From positions 248,001 to 312,000 of the forward strand of contig CAYMRX010000002.1 in NCBI GenBank assembly GCA_964393035.1: a stretch of DNA of 64,000 nucleotides, written 5' to 3'. The stretch is from Tabrizicola_A sp964393035 (GTDB taxonomy: Bacteria > Pseudomonadota > Alphaproteobacteria > Rhodobacterales > Rhodobacteraceae). Below, one piece after another: positions 1 to 8,946 of this stretch. A program made the position numbers and the translations under genes. The stretch's first letter is position 1; the number at the start of each line of letters is the position of its first letter. The notes under the pieces were generated by a model. The model had not been told where the DNA came from. It did not search any database and saw only the letters and a program-made list of their open reading frames with translations.

Positions 1-1
1 C

Positions 2-589
2 TACACCGTGGCCCCGGACCGGACATGGAACCACGATTGCCCGCCGCTCGCCCGTGACCGCAAGGTGGCGATGCTGGGGATCGGGGCCTTGGGAGAGGCC
101 TGCGCCCGCGCGCTGAAAGCCTTGAACTTCAACGTCGAAGGCTGGTCGCGCAGCGCCAAATCCTTGCCCGGCCTTGTCACCCATCACGGGCGCGACGGGT
201 TGCGCGCCGCTCTTGATGGGGCCGGTTTCGTCGTCACCCTCTTGCCCAAAACCGCTGAGACCGAAAACATCATCAACGCCGAAACCCTTGGGTGGATGAA
301 ACCCGGCGCCGTGCTGATGAACCCCGGCCGCGGCCCGCTGATCGACGACGCGGCACTTTTGGCGGCCCTTGACTCGGGCCATCTGGCCCATGCCACATTG
401 GATGTGTTCCGCATCGAACCCTTGCCGCAGGACCATCCCTTCTGGGGCCACCCGCGCATCACCATCACCCCGCATATCGCCGCGGATACCCGCGCCGATA
501 CATCGGCAGAGGTGATTGCCGAAAACATCCGGCGGGGCGAGGCCGGAGAGCCATTCCTGCACCTTGTCGACCGTGTTCTTGGCTATTGA
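2..589 (+). CDS. GhrA-like glyoxylate/hydroxypyruvate reductase, 5' partial
   Basis: This is the C-terminal two thirds of a D-isomer-specific 2-hydroxyacid dehydrogenase. The reading frame is open to the left edge, so the true start lies outside the window; the GTG at 8 is internal. Visible features are the NAD(P)-binding glycine motif LGIGALG, the substrate-binding Arg in MNPGRGPL, the acidic residue in DVFRIEPLP and the catalytic His in ITPHIAA. The overall style matches the GhrA subgroup, which reduces glyoxylate and hydroxypyruvate in the cytosol. The stop codon directly abuts the ATG of the amidase gene (TGAATG), so the two are probably translated from one mRNA. Substrate is inferred from family only. 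Confidence 0.85.
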   Translation, partial: YTVAPDRTWNHDCPPLARDRKVAMLGIGALGEACARALKALNFNVEGWSRSAKSLPGLVTHHGRDGLRAALDGAGFVVTLLPKTAETENIINAETLGWMKPGAVLMNPGRGPLIDDAALLAALDSGHLAHATLDVFRIEPLPQDHPFWGHPRITITPHIAADTRADTSAEVIAENIRRGEAGEPFLHLVDRVLGY

Positions 590-1969
590 ATGACCGATCT
601 GGCCGCCCTGACCGCAACGGAAACCGCCGCCCTTGTCGCCCGGCGTGCGGTTTCCGCGCGCGAGGTGGCAACGGCCAGCCTTGCCCGGATCGAGGCGCGC
701 AACCCGGCGCTGAATGCCATCGTCCAGCACATGCCAGACGAAGCACTTGCCGCCGCCGACGCGATTGATGCGCGCCTTGTGCGGGGCGAGGAGGTCGGCC
801 CTTTGGCCGGGGTGCCGGTGACGATCAAGGTGATCGTGGATCAAAAGGGCCATGCCACCACCAACGGGCTTTGCCGCCAGAAAGACCTGATCGCGGCGGA
901 AGATAACCCCGTGGTCGCCAATCTGCGCCGCGCAGGCGCGGTGATCGTGGGGCGCACCAACACGCCCGCCTTTTCCCTGCGCTGGTTCACCCGGAACGGC
1001 CTGCACGGGGCGACGCGAAACCCCCATGATGCGACCCTGACGCCGGGCGGTTCATCGGGCGGGGCGGGGGCGGCGGTGGCCACCGGCATGGGGGCGATTG
1101 GCCATGGCACCGATATTGCAGGCTCCATCCGCTACCCGGCCTTTGCCTGCGGCGTACATGGCTTGCGCCCCTCTCTCGGCCGGGTACCCGCCTTCAACCC
1201 TTCGGGCGGCGACCGGTTGATCGGGGCGCAATTGATGGCGGTGTCAGGCCCGCTTGCCCGCTCGATCCCTGATCTGCGGCTGGCGCGGGCCGCCATGTCT
1301 GCCCCAGACCCCCGCGATCCTTGGTATCAGCCGATGCCCCTGCAAGGCGCCCCTGCCCCCGCGCGCGTCGCCTATGTCGAGGCCCCCGACGGGATGGCCG
1401 TCTCCGCCCCCGTCCGCGCCGCCCTGCGCGCCGCGGCCGAGACGCTCCGTGCGGCGGGCTATGTCGTCGAGGCCGTCCAGACCCCGCCATGGACCGAGGC
1501 AATGGCCCTGCAACTCCGGCTCTGGATGGCCGAATTCCGCCATTCCGGCCTTGCCGGTCTGCGGGCCGAAAACGACCCCGACGCAAATTTCGTCTATGCG
1601 CAAATGACCCGTCACTGCCCCGAGATTGATCTGCACGGGTTGATGGACACCCTGCAATCCCGCGCACGGCTGACCCGCGCGTGGCGCAGTTTCTTGGCCG
1701 ATTGGCCGCTGGTGCTATGCCCGGTCTCCGGCGAAACCGCCTTTCCCGATCAGTTGGATGTCGCCTCTGAGGCGGGCTTTGACCGCGTGCTGGCGGCGCA
1801 ACTGCCGCTGATCGCCACACCCTTCATGGGCCTGCCCGGCCTTGCCGTCACCACCGGGCAAGACGGCAGCGCGCCCCTTGGCGTGCAACTGATCGCCGAT
1901 CAGTTTCGCGAGGATCTCTTGCTCAAAGCCGGGCAAATCCTTGCCCCTCACCCCATCCCCGCCCTCTGA
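590..1969 (+). CDS. Amidase (amidase-signature family)
   Basis: A 459-residue amidase-signature enzyme that should hydrolyse a carboxylic amide to acid plus ammonia in the cytosol. The Ser-cisSer-Lys triad is present: Lys80 in VTIKV, Ser155 in the GGSSGG box and the nucleophile Ser179 in TDIAGSIRYP. These positions fall within one residue of those in GatA-type enzymes. It is not GatA itself: the length is shorter and no gatB or gatC is nearby. The start codon immediately follows the stop of the upstream reductase gene, without its own clear ribosome site, which suggests translational coupling. The preferred amide is unknown; a role in nitrogen scavenging fits the neighbourhood. Confidence 0.88.
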   Translation: MTDLAALTATETAALVARRAVSAREVATASLARIEARNPALNAIVQHMPDEALAAADAIDARLVRGEEVGPLAGVPVTIKVIVDQKGHATTNGLCRQKDLIAAEDNPVVANLRRAGAVIVGRTNTPAFSLRWFTRNGLHGATRNPHDATLTPGGSSGGAGAAVATGMGAIGHGTDIAGSIRYPAFACGVHGLRPSLGRVPAFNPSGGDRLIGAQLMAVSGPLARSIPDLRLARAAMSAPDPRDPWYQPMPLQGAPAPARVAYVEAPDGMAVSAPVRAALRAAAETLRAAGYVVEAVQTPPWTEAMALQLRLWMAEFRHSGLAGLRAENDPDANFVYAQMTRHCPEIDLHGLMDTLQSRARLTRAWRSFLADWPLVLCPVSGETAFPDQLDVASEAGFDRVLAAQLPLIATPFMGLPGLAVTTGQDGSAPLGVQLIADQFREDLLLKAGQILAPHPIPAL

Positions 1970-2033
1970 CGTCGCGATCAGAACAGAAGCCAGCCCAACT
2001 TTGCGGCCATGTGCCAAAAAACCGGAGAGTAGA

Positions 2034-2906
2034 ATGACTTATGGCAAAGGCGTGGCCCTGGTTCTGGGCGCTGGCATCCTTTGGTCGTCCATCGGGATCG
2101 TGGTGCGCCAGATCGACGAGGCCGGGGCGGCTTCGGTGATGTTCTGGCGCTCGGCGGGGCTGTTGCCGGTGCTGTGGGCGTTTTTGCACTGGCGTTCGGG
2201 CGGGCGGGTGATCGCCGGGTTGCGGTCGGTCGGCTTGCCCGGTTTGATCGGCGCGCTGGGGCTGGTTGCGGCCTATGCCGGCGCGATCTATGCGCTGCAA
2301 ACCACCACGGTCGCCAATGCGGTTTTCCTGTATTCTGCCGCGCCGTTTTTTGCCGCCCTCTTGGGCTGGGCGGCCTTGGGCGAACGTGTGACGGCCACAA
2401 CCTGGACCGCGATGGGCCTTGCGGGGGCTGGCATCTTCGTGATGATCGGGGGCGGCATTGATGGGGGGCGGATGGATGGCAACATCGCCGCGCTGACCTC
2501 GGCCGCAGGATTTGCGGTGTTCTCGGTCAGCCTGCGCTGGGGCCATGTCGAGGACAGCCTGCCCACCGTCCTGTTGGGCGGCATCCTGTCGATGATCGCC
2601 GCGCTTGGTCTTGCCCCGCTTATGGGCCAGACGATTGCCACAACCGGCCATGACATCGCGGTTGCCATGGCCTTGGGCGCGGTGGTGCTGACCGGCGGCA
2701 TGGCGCTTTACACCTTTGGATCAAAGGCGCTGCCCACGGCGGAACTGACCTTGATGTCGTCGATCGAAAACATCCTGGCCCCGATCTGGGTCTGGCTGCT
2801 CCTTGGGGAAACGGCATCGCAAGCCACGTTGATGGGCGGGACGATGGTTTTGATCGCGGTGATGGGCAATGCGGTGATGGGCGCGCGGCGGCACGCACTG
2901 GCCTGA
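2034..2906 (+). CDS. EamA/DMT-family inner-membrane exporter
   Basis: A 290-residue membrane protein with about ten hydrophobic segments arranged as two EamA repeats, as in drug/metabolite transporters (RhaT and YdcZ relatives). The start at 2034 is chosen because a GGAGAG ribosome site lies just upstream; the frame stays open further upstream but the extra N-terminus is hydrophilic and overlaps the amidase. It lies 64 bases behind the amidase gene on the same strand and may belong to that operon, possibly exporting a product or toxic amine. Substrate cannot be read from sequence. Confidence 0.85.
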   Translation: MTYGKGVALVLGAGILWSSIGIVVRQIDEAGAASVMFWRSAGLLPVLWAFLHWRSGGRVIAGLRSVGLPGLIGALGLVAAYAGAIYALQTTTVANAVFLYSAAPFFAALLGWAALGERVTATTWTAMGLAGAGIFVMIGGGIDGGRMDGNIAALTSAAGFAVFSVSLRWGHVEDSLPTVLLGGILSMIAALGLAPLMGQTIATTGHDIAVAMALGAVVLTGGMALYTFGSKALPTAELTLMSSIENILAPIWVWLLLGETASQATLMGGTMVLIAVMGNAVMGARRHALA

Positions 2907-2918
2907 ACCTGCCTGCCT

Positions 2919-2983
2919 CCTCGTCGGCTTCGCCGCTCGTCGGGAGATCGCGCCCGAGGAGCGGCCGAAGGCACAGGACGAGG
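2919..2983. repeat. Long imperfect inverted repeat between convergent genes
   Basis: Arms starting CCTCGTC (2919) and ending GACGAGG (2983) can fold into one long GC-rich hairpin with a few bulges. It sits between the 3' ends of the EamA gene and the RpiR gene, so it could act as a two-way terminator, but there is no clear T-tract on either side. From memory this type of sequence recurs in Rhodobacterales intergenic regions; not verified here. Confidence 0.55.
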
Positions 2984-2988
2984 ATGCG

Positions 2989-3855
2989 CTAGCGATAGCG
3001 CCGGAACAGTCGCGTGCGGGTATACAGGTCTTCCAGCCGCTTCATCCGCATCTCGGTCACCTCCCAGGTCAACCCCTGCACCGCCGTCAGCAGCGCCTCG
3101 ACCATGACCATCAGGCTTACGTTGCTGTCCCAGGCGGACGGCGCCTCGATATGGCAAGGCAGCACATGGGCGGCATGGGCGGCGGCGGGCGACACCCAGC
3201 GGTCGGTGATCAGCACCACCTCTGCCCCTTGCTCCCGCGCCACCTCGGCCACCTGCACGACCGCATTTTCATAGCGCCGGATGTCGAACACCAACAACAC
3301 ATCGCCCGGCTTCATGTCCAGCAAGGCCGGGGGCCAGGCATTGGACATATCGGACATCATCAGCACCTCGGGCCGGATCACTTTCATCAAGGTCACGAAA
3401 TAATCGGCAATCGCATGGGTGATGCGCCCGCCCATGGCAAAGATGCGCCGTGACGGGTCGGCAAGCAGCGCCGCCGCCGCATCGAATTCTGCCGGGTCAA
3501 TCTGCGCCAGCGTCGCTTGCAGATTTTCCATCACCGCCCCCATGAAGCGGGCCAGAACATGGCCCTCGGGCGCCGTGGCCGCGCGGGCCTGTTTGACCAA
3601 GGGCGAAACTAGCATCGCCTCGACCTGCGCCCGCAGGCTGCGCTGAAAGTCGGGATAGCCCTTGTAGCCCAGCTTTTGCACCAGCCGAACCGCCGTGGGC
3701 GACGACACCCCGGCCGCCGCCGCCAGCGCGGTGATCGAGCCCAGCGCCGCCACCGGGTAATTCGCCAGAATATGGCTGGCCAATTGCCGCTCTGCCCGCG
3801 TCAGATCGGGCAAGGCAAGCCGCAGTTCTTCATCCATCGGCACGGTCAACGGCAT
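2989..3855 (-). CDS. RpiR/MurR-family transcriptional regulator
   Basis: A 288-residue regulator with an N-terminal RpiR-type helix-turn-helix (about residues 10-85, with LAAAAGVSSPTAVRLVQKLG as recognition region) and a C-terminal SIS domain (about 120-250, starting at RRIFAMGG) that in this family binds a phosphosugar or other small metabolite. It is transcribed away from the N-formylglutamate amidohydrolase-like gene, and the 103-base gap holds several GAAA/TTTC dyads. The arrangement suggests it controls the gamma-glutamyl catabolic set at 3959-10191. The direction of control (repressor or activator) cannot be told. Confidence 0.9.
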   Translation of the reverse strand: MPLTVPMDEELRLALPDLTRAERQLASHILANYPVAALGSITALAAAAGVSSPTAVRLVQKLGYKGYPDFQRSLRAQVEAMLVSPLVKQARAATAPEGHVLARFMGAVMENLQATLAQIDPAEFDAAAALLADPSRRIFAMGGRITHAIADYFVTLMKVIRPEVLMMSDMSNAWPPALLDMKPGDVLLVFDIRRYENAVVQVAEVAREQGAEVVLITDRWVSPAAAHAAHVLPCHIEAPSAWDSNVSLMVMVEALLTAVQGLTWEVTEMRMKRLEDLYTRTRLFRRYR

Positions 3856-3868
3856 GGTATTCTCCAGA

Positions 3869-3911
3869 TTTCTGAAATGATCTTACCGGAAAACTTTCAA
3901 AAGAAACATTC
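3869..3911. promoter_or_regulatory. Candidate RpiR operator: GAAA/TTTC dyads
   Basis: Three short dyads lie in the divergent gap: TTTCTGAAA at 3869-3877, GAAAACTTTC at 3889-3898 and GAAACATTC at 3903-3911. A TTGACA hexamer follows at 3912-3917 and could be a -35 element for the rightward genes, though no convincing -10 is seen. Binding by the adjacent RpiR protein is an inference. Confidence 0.35.
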
Positions 3912-3958
3912 TTGACAGATAGGGGCGGCGTGACGGACGCTTTCGGCCAAACAGGGAG

Positions 3959-4750
3959 ATGACTCGCAAAATGCGGGCGCAAAATGGCACCACCGCGCCG
4001 GGCAGGTTTCTGCCCCTGATCGAGAACACCGAAGGCAAAAGCCCGGTGATATTGGTCTGCGAACATGCCTCAAATGCGTTGCCGCATCCTTGGGGCGACC
4101 TTGGCCTTTCCGCGGCGCAAACCCGCGCGCATATCGCTTGGGACCCCGGCGCGCTTGGCCTTGCGCGCGGGCTTGCCACCCGGCTGGATGCCACCCTGAT
4201 CCACGCGCCGGTCAGCCGGTTGATCTATGACTGCAATCGCGGCCCCGACAGGCCTAGCGCCATGCCCACCCGCTCCGAGGTGCATGACATTCCCGGCAAC
4301 ACGGCGATTTCACCCGAGGGGCGGCTGGCCCGGACCGAGGCGATCTATCTGCCTTGGGCCAATGGCCTGCACAACCTGATTGCCGCCCGCATTGCCATGG
4401 GGCGGCCGCCGGTGATCGTCACGATCCATTCCTTCACCCCCATTTTCCACGGCCAGCCCCGCGAAGTGGAGTTTGGCGTCATCCATGACGCAGACCCGAC
4501 GCTTGCCCGCGCCATCCTTGCCGAAGCCAAGGCCAAGACGACACTGAACAGCCAGTTGAACCAGCCCTATTCCGCCGCCGATGATGTGACCCATACGCTG
4601 CGCCTGCATGCGACCCCTTACGCGCTGCGCAACGCCATGCTGGAAATCCGCAACGACCTGATCGCCACGGACAAGGCCGAGGCCGCGATGGCAGAGCGTC
4701 TTGCCCCGGTCTTGGCTGCGGCCCTGACAGCGGTGGGGGGCCTTACATGA
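3959..4750 (+). CDS. N-formylglutamate amidohydrolase-like protein
   Basis: A 263-residue protein of the N-formylglutamate amidohydrolase family (the HutG-type deformylase, PF05013). Family signatures visible are VCEHASNALP near residue 26, YDCNRGP and the THSFTP-like segment IHSFTPIFHG. The known family reaction is hydrolysis of N-formyl-L-glutamate to formate and glutamate in histidine breakdown, but no hut genes are near. It is first in a rightward set with GS-like, aldehyde and alcohol dehydrogenase genes, so it may instead release glutamate from a gamma-glutamyl intermediate (inference). The start is uncertain: AGGGAG touches the ATG at 3959, and an in-frame ATG at 3971 is an alternative. 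Confidence 0.82.
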   Translation: MTRKMRAQNGTTAPGRFLPLIENTEGKSPVILVCEHASNALPHPWGDLGLSAAQTRAHIAWDPGALGLARGLATRLDATLIHAPVSRLIYDCNRGPDRPSAMPTRSEVHDIPGNTAISPEGRLARTEAIYLPWANGLHNLIAARIAMGRPPVIVTIHSFTPIFHGQPREVEFGVIHDADPTLARAILAEAKAKTTLNSQLNQPYSAADDVTHTLRLHATPYALRNAMLEIRNDLIATDKAEAAMAERLAPVLAAALTAVGGLT

Positions 4751-4896
4751 TGCTTTTTGGGCAAGACAAGACAACCGAAAGCACCAAGGCCCGCGATTGC
4801 TGGCCCAGACGACCCGAATTTGGTGGCGGGCGCGCCTAAGCCCGAGTTTTTACGCGCCCGAAAGGGCGAACCGAAACCTGAATTTATGAGGCTGAC

Positions 4897-6264
4897 ATGC
4901 CCGGAACCTTGACCCTAGACGCCCTGAAAACCCTTGTGACCAAGGGAGAGATCGACACCGTCCTTGTGGCCTGCATCGACATGCAGGGCCGCCTGATGGG
5001 CAAACGCTTTCACGCCGCCTTTTTCGTCGACGGCGGCCACAAGGAAACCCATTGCTGCAACTATCTGCTGGCCGTTGACATGGAGATGAACACGGTCCCC
5101 GGCTACAAATCTTCAAGCTGGGAAAAGGGCTATGGCGATTATGTGCTGCGCCCCGACATGGGCACCCTGCGCCTGATCCCGTGGTTGCCCGGCACCGCGC
5201 TGGTGCTTGGCGACCTGCTGGATCACCACAGCCATGAGGAGGTGGAGGTTTCCCCCCGCGCCATCCTGAAACGGCAGGTGGCCCGCGCCCGCGCCATGGG
5301 GTTCGAACCCATGATGGCGACCGAACTGGAATTTTACATCTTTGAAAACGCCTATGAAAATCTGCGCGATGGCGGGTTGAAAGACCTGCGCCCGATCAGC
5401 GCCTATAACGAGGATTACCACCTGTTCCAGACCACCAAGGAAGAAGGCCTGATGCGGGCCGTCCGCAATGGGCTTTATGGCGCGGGCATCCCGGTGGAGA
5501 ACACCAAGGGCGAGGCGGATTCCGGCCAGCATGAGGTGAATTACAAATATTCCAATGCGCTCGACACCGCCGACAACCATGTGATCGTCAAACAGGGCGT
5601 CAAGGAAATCGCCCATGCGCAGGGCAAATCGGTGACGTTCATGGCGAAATATGACCACCGCAAGGCCGGGTCATCATCGCATATCCACCAATCGCTGTGG
5701 TCCCTGGACGGCAAGGCAAGCTTTGCCGATGACAAGGACAAGCACGGCATGTCGGCGGTGATGAAGCATTTCCTTGCCGGACAACTGGCACATGCCCGCG
5801 ACATCACGGCGTTTCTGGCGCCCTATGTGAACAGCTACAAACGCTTCACCATCGGCATGTTTGCCCCGACCAAGGCGGTTTGGTCCGCCGACAACCGCAC
5901 CGCAGGGTTCCGCGTTTGTGGCGAACATACCAAGGCTGTCCGGGTGGAATGTCGCATTCCCGGCTCCGATGTGAACCCCTATATGGCTTGCGCTGCCCTA
6001 CTGGCCGCAGGGCTTGACGGCATTGAAAAGAAGATGGAACTGGAACCCGAGCTGAAGGGCGATATGTATACAGCGCAAGGCATCCGCGAAATTCCGCACA
6101 ACCTGCGCGAAGCTGCGGATTTGCTCAACAAATCTGCCATGTTGCGCGCGGCCTTTGGCGATGATGTGGTGGACCATTACCACCATGCCGCCCAATGGGA
6201 GATTTCGGAAACCGACCGCGTGGTGACCGACTTCGAACTCCAGCGCCTCTTGGAGCGCGCATAA
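4897..6264 (+). CDS. Glutamine synthetase-like gamma-glutamyl-amine ligase
   Basis: A 455-residue member of the glutamine synthetase superfamily, closest in style to PuuA/IpuC/GlnA4-type ligases that join glutamate to an amine using ATP. Catalytic landmarks are ATELEF (Glu143/Glu145), GEADSGQHEVNY (Glu206, Glu213), the ATP-site segment SSSHIHQSLW (His262/His264), NRTAGFRV and the ECRIPGSDVNPY block (Glu351). The tyrosine adenylylation region and GlnB-linked features of true GlnA are not evident. A GAGG ribosome site precedes the ATG. It lies 146 bases after the amidohydrolase-like gene and before an aldehyde dehydrogenase, an order like a Puu pathway. The amine substrate is unknown: putrescine, ethanolamine and isopropylamine-type routes all use such enzymes. 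Confidence 0.87.
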   Translation: MPGTLTLDALKTLVTKGEIDTVLVACIDMQGRLMGKRFHAAFFVDGGHKETHCCNYLLAVDMEMNTVPGYKSSSWEKGYGDYVLRPDMGTLRLIPWLPGTALVLGDLLDHHSHEEVEVSPRAILKRQVARARAMGFEPMMATELEFYIFENAYENLRDGGLKDLRPISAYNEDYHLFQTTKEEGLMRAVRNGLYGAGIPVENTKGEADSGQHEVNYKYSNALDTADNHVIVKQGVKEIAHAQGKSVTFMAKYDHRKAGSSSHIHQSLWSLDGKASFADDKDKHGMSAVMKHFLAGQLAHARDITAFLAPYVNSYKRFTIGMFAPTKAVWSADNRTAGFRVCGEHTKAVRVECRIPGSDVNPYMACAALLAAGLDGIEKKMELEPELKGDMYTAQGIREIPHNLREAADLLNKSAMLRAAFGDDVVDHYHHAAQWEISETDRVVTDFELQRLLERA

Positions 6265-6270
6265 ACGTAG

Positions 6271-6321
6271 GGCGGGGTTCACCCCCGCCTTACCCTGCAT
6301 TTGTCGGGGGGAACCCCGACC
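6271..6321. repeat. Two tandem GC hairpins (dispersed palindrome family)
   Basis: Hairpin A pairs GGCGGGG (6271-6277) with CCCCGCC (6283-6289). Hairpin B pairs GTCGGGG with CCCCGAC between 6303 and 6320. The same A plus B pair recurs at 21018-21085 and, in the opposite order, at 25362-25412. Here it separates the GS-like gene from the aldehyde dehydrogenase gene inside an apparent operon. Confidence 0.7.
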
Positions 6322-6337
6322 CACAAGGACGACCACC

Positions 6338-7717
6338 ATGAAACCCATTCAACTGATCTCTCCCGTTGATGGCAGCGTTTACGCCGAACGCCTGCCGCTG
6401 ACCCAAGACGCCGCCATCGCCGCCGCGAAACGTGCAAAAGCCGCGCAAAAAGCTTGGGCGGCCCGGTCTTTGGACGACCGCATTGCGCTGGTCAAAGCCG
6501 GGGTCGCCAAGCTGAACGAGATGAAAGACCGCGTTGTTGAAGAACTCGCTTGGCAAATGGGCCGCCCGACCCGCTTTGGCGGTGAATTTGGCGGGGTGAA
6601 TGCCCGCACCGACTACATGTCGGAAATCGCGGCGGAAACGCTGGCCCCGAAACTGGTGGAAGACAGCGACAAGTTCCGCCGCTATCTCGCCCGCGAAGCC
6701 TTGGGCGTCGTGTTCATCGTGGCGCCGTGGAACTATCCTTACCTCACCACCATCAACACGCTGGTTCCGGCCCTGATCGCCGGGAATACCGTGGTGTTGA
6801 AACATGCCTCTCAGACCATGCTGGTCGGCGAACGTCTGGCCGAGGCGTTCCATGCCGCGGGCGTGCCCGAGGATGTGTTCCAGAATGTCGTGCTGGATCA
6901 CGCCACCACCGAACATCTGATCGCAGGCCGCTATTTCAACTTTGTGAACTTCACCGGCTCCGTTTCCGGCGGGGCCGCGATGGAACGCGCCGCCGCAGGC
7001 ACCTTCACACCCCTTGGCCTTGAACTGGGCGGCAAAGACCCCGGCTATGTGCGCGCCGACGCCAATCTGGATGCCGCCGTCGATACGCTGATGGACGGCG
7101 CCTTGTTCAATGCGGGCCAATGCTGCTGCGGGATTGAGCGGATCTATGTCCATGAATCGCTTTACGATGCCTTTGTCGAAAAGGCCGTCGCCTGGACCAA
7201 TGGCCTGAAACTCGGCAATCCGTTTGACGCCGCATCAACCCTTGGCCCGATGGCGAACAAGCGGTTTGCAAAGGTTGTGCGCGACCAGATCGCCGAGGCG
7301 GTTGCGGCAGGCGCGAAACCCCTGATTGATCCCGCGAACTTCCCTGCCGATGACGGGGGCGCCTATCTTGCCCCGCAGGTTCTAGTGAACGTCGACCATT
7401 CCATGCGGGTGATGATGGAGGAAAGCTTTGGCCCGGTCGTCGGGATCATGAAGGTTTCCAGCGATGAGGAAGCCATCCGCCTGATGAACGATTCGCCCTA
7501 TGGCCTGACCGCCTCGATCTGGACCGAAGACTATGACACGGCGGCCAAGATTGGCGCCCAGATTGAGACCGGCACCATCTTCATGAACCGGGCCGATTAC
7601 CTTGACCCCGCACTCTGCTGGACCGGCTGCAAGGACACCGGGCGCGGCGGCTCGCTGTCTTACCTTGGGTTCCTGTCGGTGACCCGTCCGAAATCCTATC
7701 ACCTGAAGAAAGTCTGA
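6338..7717 (+). CDS. Aldehyde dehydrogenase, NAD(P)-dependent
   Basis: A 459-residue aldehyde dehydrogenase that oxidises an aldehyde to the acid. The fold markers are APWNYP (about 129-134) for cofactor binding, FTGSVSGG (206-212), the general base Glu229 in ELGGKDP and the nucleophile Cys263 inside NAGQCCCGIER, which contains three successive cysteines (262-264). It is somewhat shorter than the usual 480-500 residues. The gene is followed after four bases by the iron alcohol dehydrogenase, so the two probably act in sequence: alcohol to aldehyde to acid. With the GS-like ligase upstream, a gamma-glutamyl aldehyde is a plausible substrate (PuuC-like role, inferred). Confidence 0.92.
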   Translation: MKPIQLISPVDGSVYAERLPLTQDAAIAAAKRAKAAQKAWAARSLDDRIALVKAGVAKLNEMKDRVVEELAWQMGRPTRFGGEFGGVNARTDYMSEIAAETLAPKLVEDSDKFRRYLAREALGVVFIVAPWNYPYLTTINTLVPALIAGNTVVLKHASQTMLVGERLAEAFHAAGVPEDVFQNVVLDHATTEHLIAGRYFNFVNFTGSVSGGAAMERAAAGTFTPLGLELGGKDPGYVRADANLDAAVDTLMDGALFNAGQCCCGIERIYVHESLYDAFVEKAVAWTNGLKLGNPFDAASTLGPMANKRFAKVVRDQIAEAVAAGAKPLIDPANFPADDGGAYLAPQVLVNVDHSMRVMMEESFGPVVGIMKVSSDEEAIRLMNDSPYGLTASIWTEDYDTAAKIGAQIETGTIFMNRADYLDPALCWTGCKDTGRGGSLSYLGFLSVTRPKSYHLKKV

Positions 7718-7721
7718 TCTC

Positions 7722-8882
7722 ATGACCCACTCGGTCCCCAACCGCAACTGGTCCTACCCCACGGCCATCAAATTCGGCGTCGGACGCATTGCCGAACTTG
7801 CCGAACATTGCGCGAGCGCGGGCGTGAAAAAGCCGCTCTTTGTCACCGACAAGGCGCTTGCCAGCCTGCCGATCACCGCCGAAGCGGTGGCGGTGCTGAA
7901 AGCCGCAGGCCTTGGCACGGCCGTGTTTTCCGAAGTGGACCCGAACCCTAACGAGAAGAACATGGCCGACGGCATCGCCGTCTATCTGGCAGGCGGCCAT
8001 GACGGGGTGATCTGCTTTGGCGGTGGCTCGGCGCTTGACCTTGGCAAGATGATCGCTCTGATGGCGCATCAGAGGAAAGACCTTTCGGTCTGGGACCTTG
8101 AGGACATCGACGACTGGTTCACCCGCGCCGATGCGTCGAAAATCGCCCCGATCATCGCGGTGCCGACCACGGCTGGCACAGGGTCTGAAGTGGGCCGCGC
8201 CGGGGTTCTGACGAATTCCGAAACCCACAAGAAGAAGATCATCTTCCATCCGAAACTTCTGCCCGTCGTCACCATCTGCGACCCCGCGCTGACCGTCGGC
8301 ATGCCCAAATTCATCACCGCAGGCACCGGCATGGACGCGCTGGCCCATTGCCTTGAGGCTTACTCCAGCCCCTTCTACCACCCGATGAGCCAGGGCATCG
8401 CTCTGGAAGGCATGCGGCTGGTGTTTGAAAACCTGCCGAAGGTCTACGCCAACCCGAATGACCTTGACGCCCGCGCCCATATGATGAGTGCCGCCGCCAT
8501 GGGGGCCGTTGCCTTCCAGAAAGGCCTTGGCGCGATTCACAGCCTCAGCCACCCCATCGGCGCGGTTTACGGCACCCATCACGGCACAACCAATGCCGTC
8601 GTCATGCCGATGGTCCTGGACATGAACCGCCCGGCGATCGAGGATCGCATCGAAAAAGCCGCCGCCTATCTTGGCATCAAGGGCGGGTTTGACGGCTTCC
8701 GCGCCGCGATCATGGACCTGCGCAAAACCTTGAACATCCCGGAAAACCTGACGGCGCTGGGGATTACCAACCCCAACCTCGACGAGTTGACCGAGATGGC
8801 GCTGGAAGACCCGTCTTGCGGTGGCAACCCGATTGAAATGACGCGGGAAAATACCCTCGCCTTGTTCAAGGCCTGCCTCTAA
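7722..8882 (+). CDS. Iron-containing alcohol dehydrogenase
   Basis: A 386-residue group III (iron-activated) alcohol dehydrogenase. The NAD-binding GGGSALDLGK lies at 100-109. The metal ligands of the FucO family are conserved as Asp205, His209, His273 and His287, with the expected spacing, in MDALAHCLEA and AIHSLSHPIGAVYGTHHG. The start is four bases after the aldehyde dehydrogenase stop. An alcohol dehydrogenase is not part of the classic putrescine (Puu) route, so its presence points toward an amino-alcohol substrate, as in the gamma-glutamyl-ethanolamide route described for Streptomyces GlnA4. That link is inference. Confidence 0.92.
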   Translation: MTHSVPNRNWSYPTAIKFGVGRIAELAEHCASAGVKKPLFVTDKALASLPITAEAVAVLKAAGLGTAVFSEVDPNPNEKNMADGIAVYLAGGHDGVICFGGGSALDLGKMIALMAHQRKDLSVWDLEDIDDWFTRADASKIAPIIAVPTTAGTGSEVGRAGVLTNSETHKKKIIFHPKLLPVVTICDPALTVGMPKFITAGTGMDALAHCLEAYSSPFYHPMSQGIALEGMRLVFENLPKVYANPNDLDARAHMMSAAAMGAVAFQKGLGAIHSLSHPIGAVYGTHHGTTNAVVMPMVLDMNRPAIEDRIEKAAAYLGIKGGFDGFRAAIMDLRKTLNIPENLTALGITNPNLDELTEMALEDPSCGGNPIEMTRENTLALFKACL

Positions 8883-8946
8883 GACGCGCCAAAGCCGCGC
8901 CGCGCCCCTCTCAAAGGCGCGGCGCGGTGCCAAGCTGCGGGGACGC

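Noticed and set aside
4747..4839. 30-codon frame overlapping the NFGA-hydrolase stop as ATGA
   Set aside because: It looks translationally coupled but has no hydrophobic or domain-like character, and its codon pattern is not convincing.
4828..4859. Seven-base stem with 18-base loop before the GS-like gene
   Set aside because: Too weak and open to call a riboswitch or terminator; no known glutamine- or polyamine-sensing RNA consensus seen.
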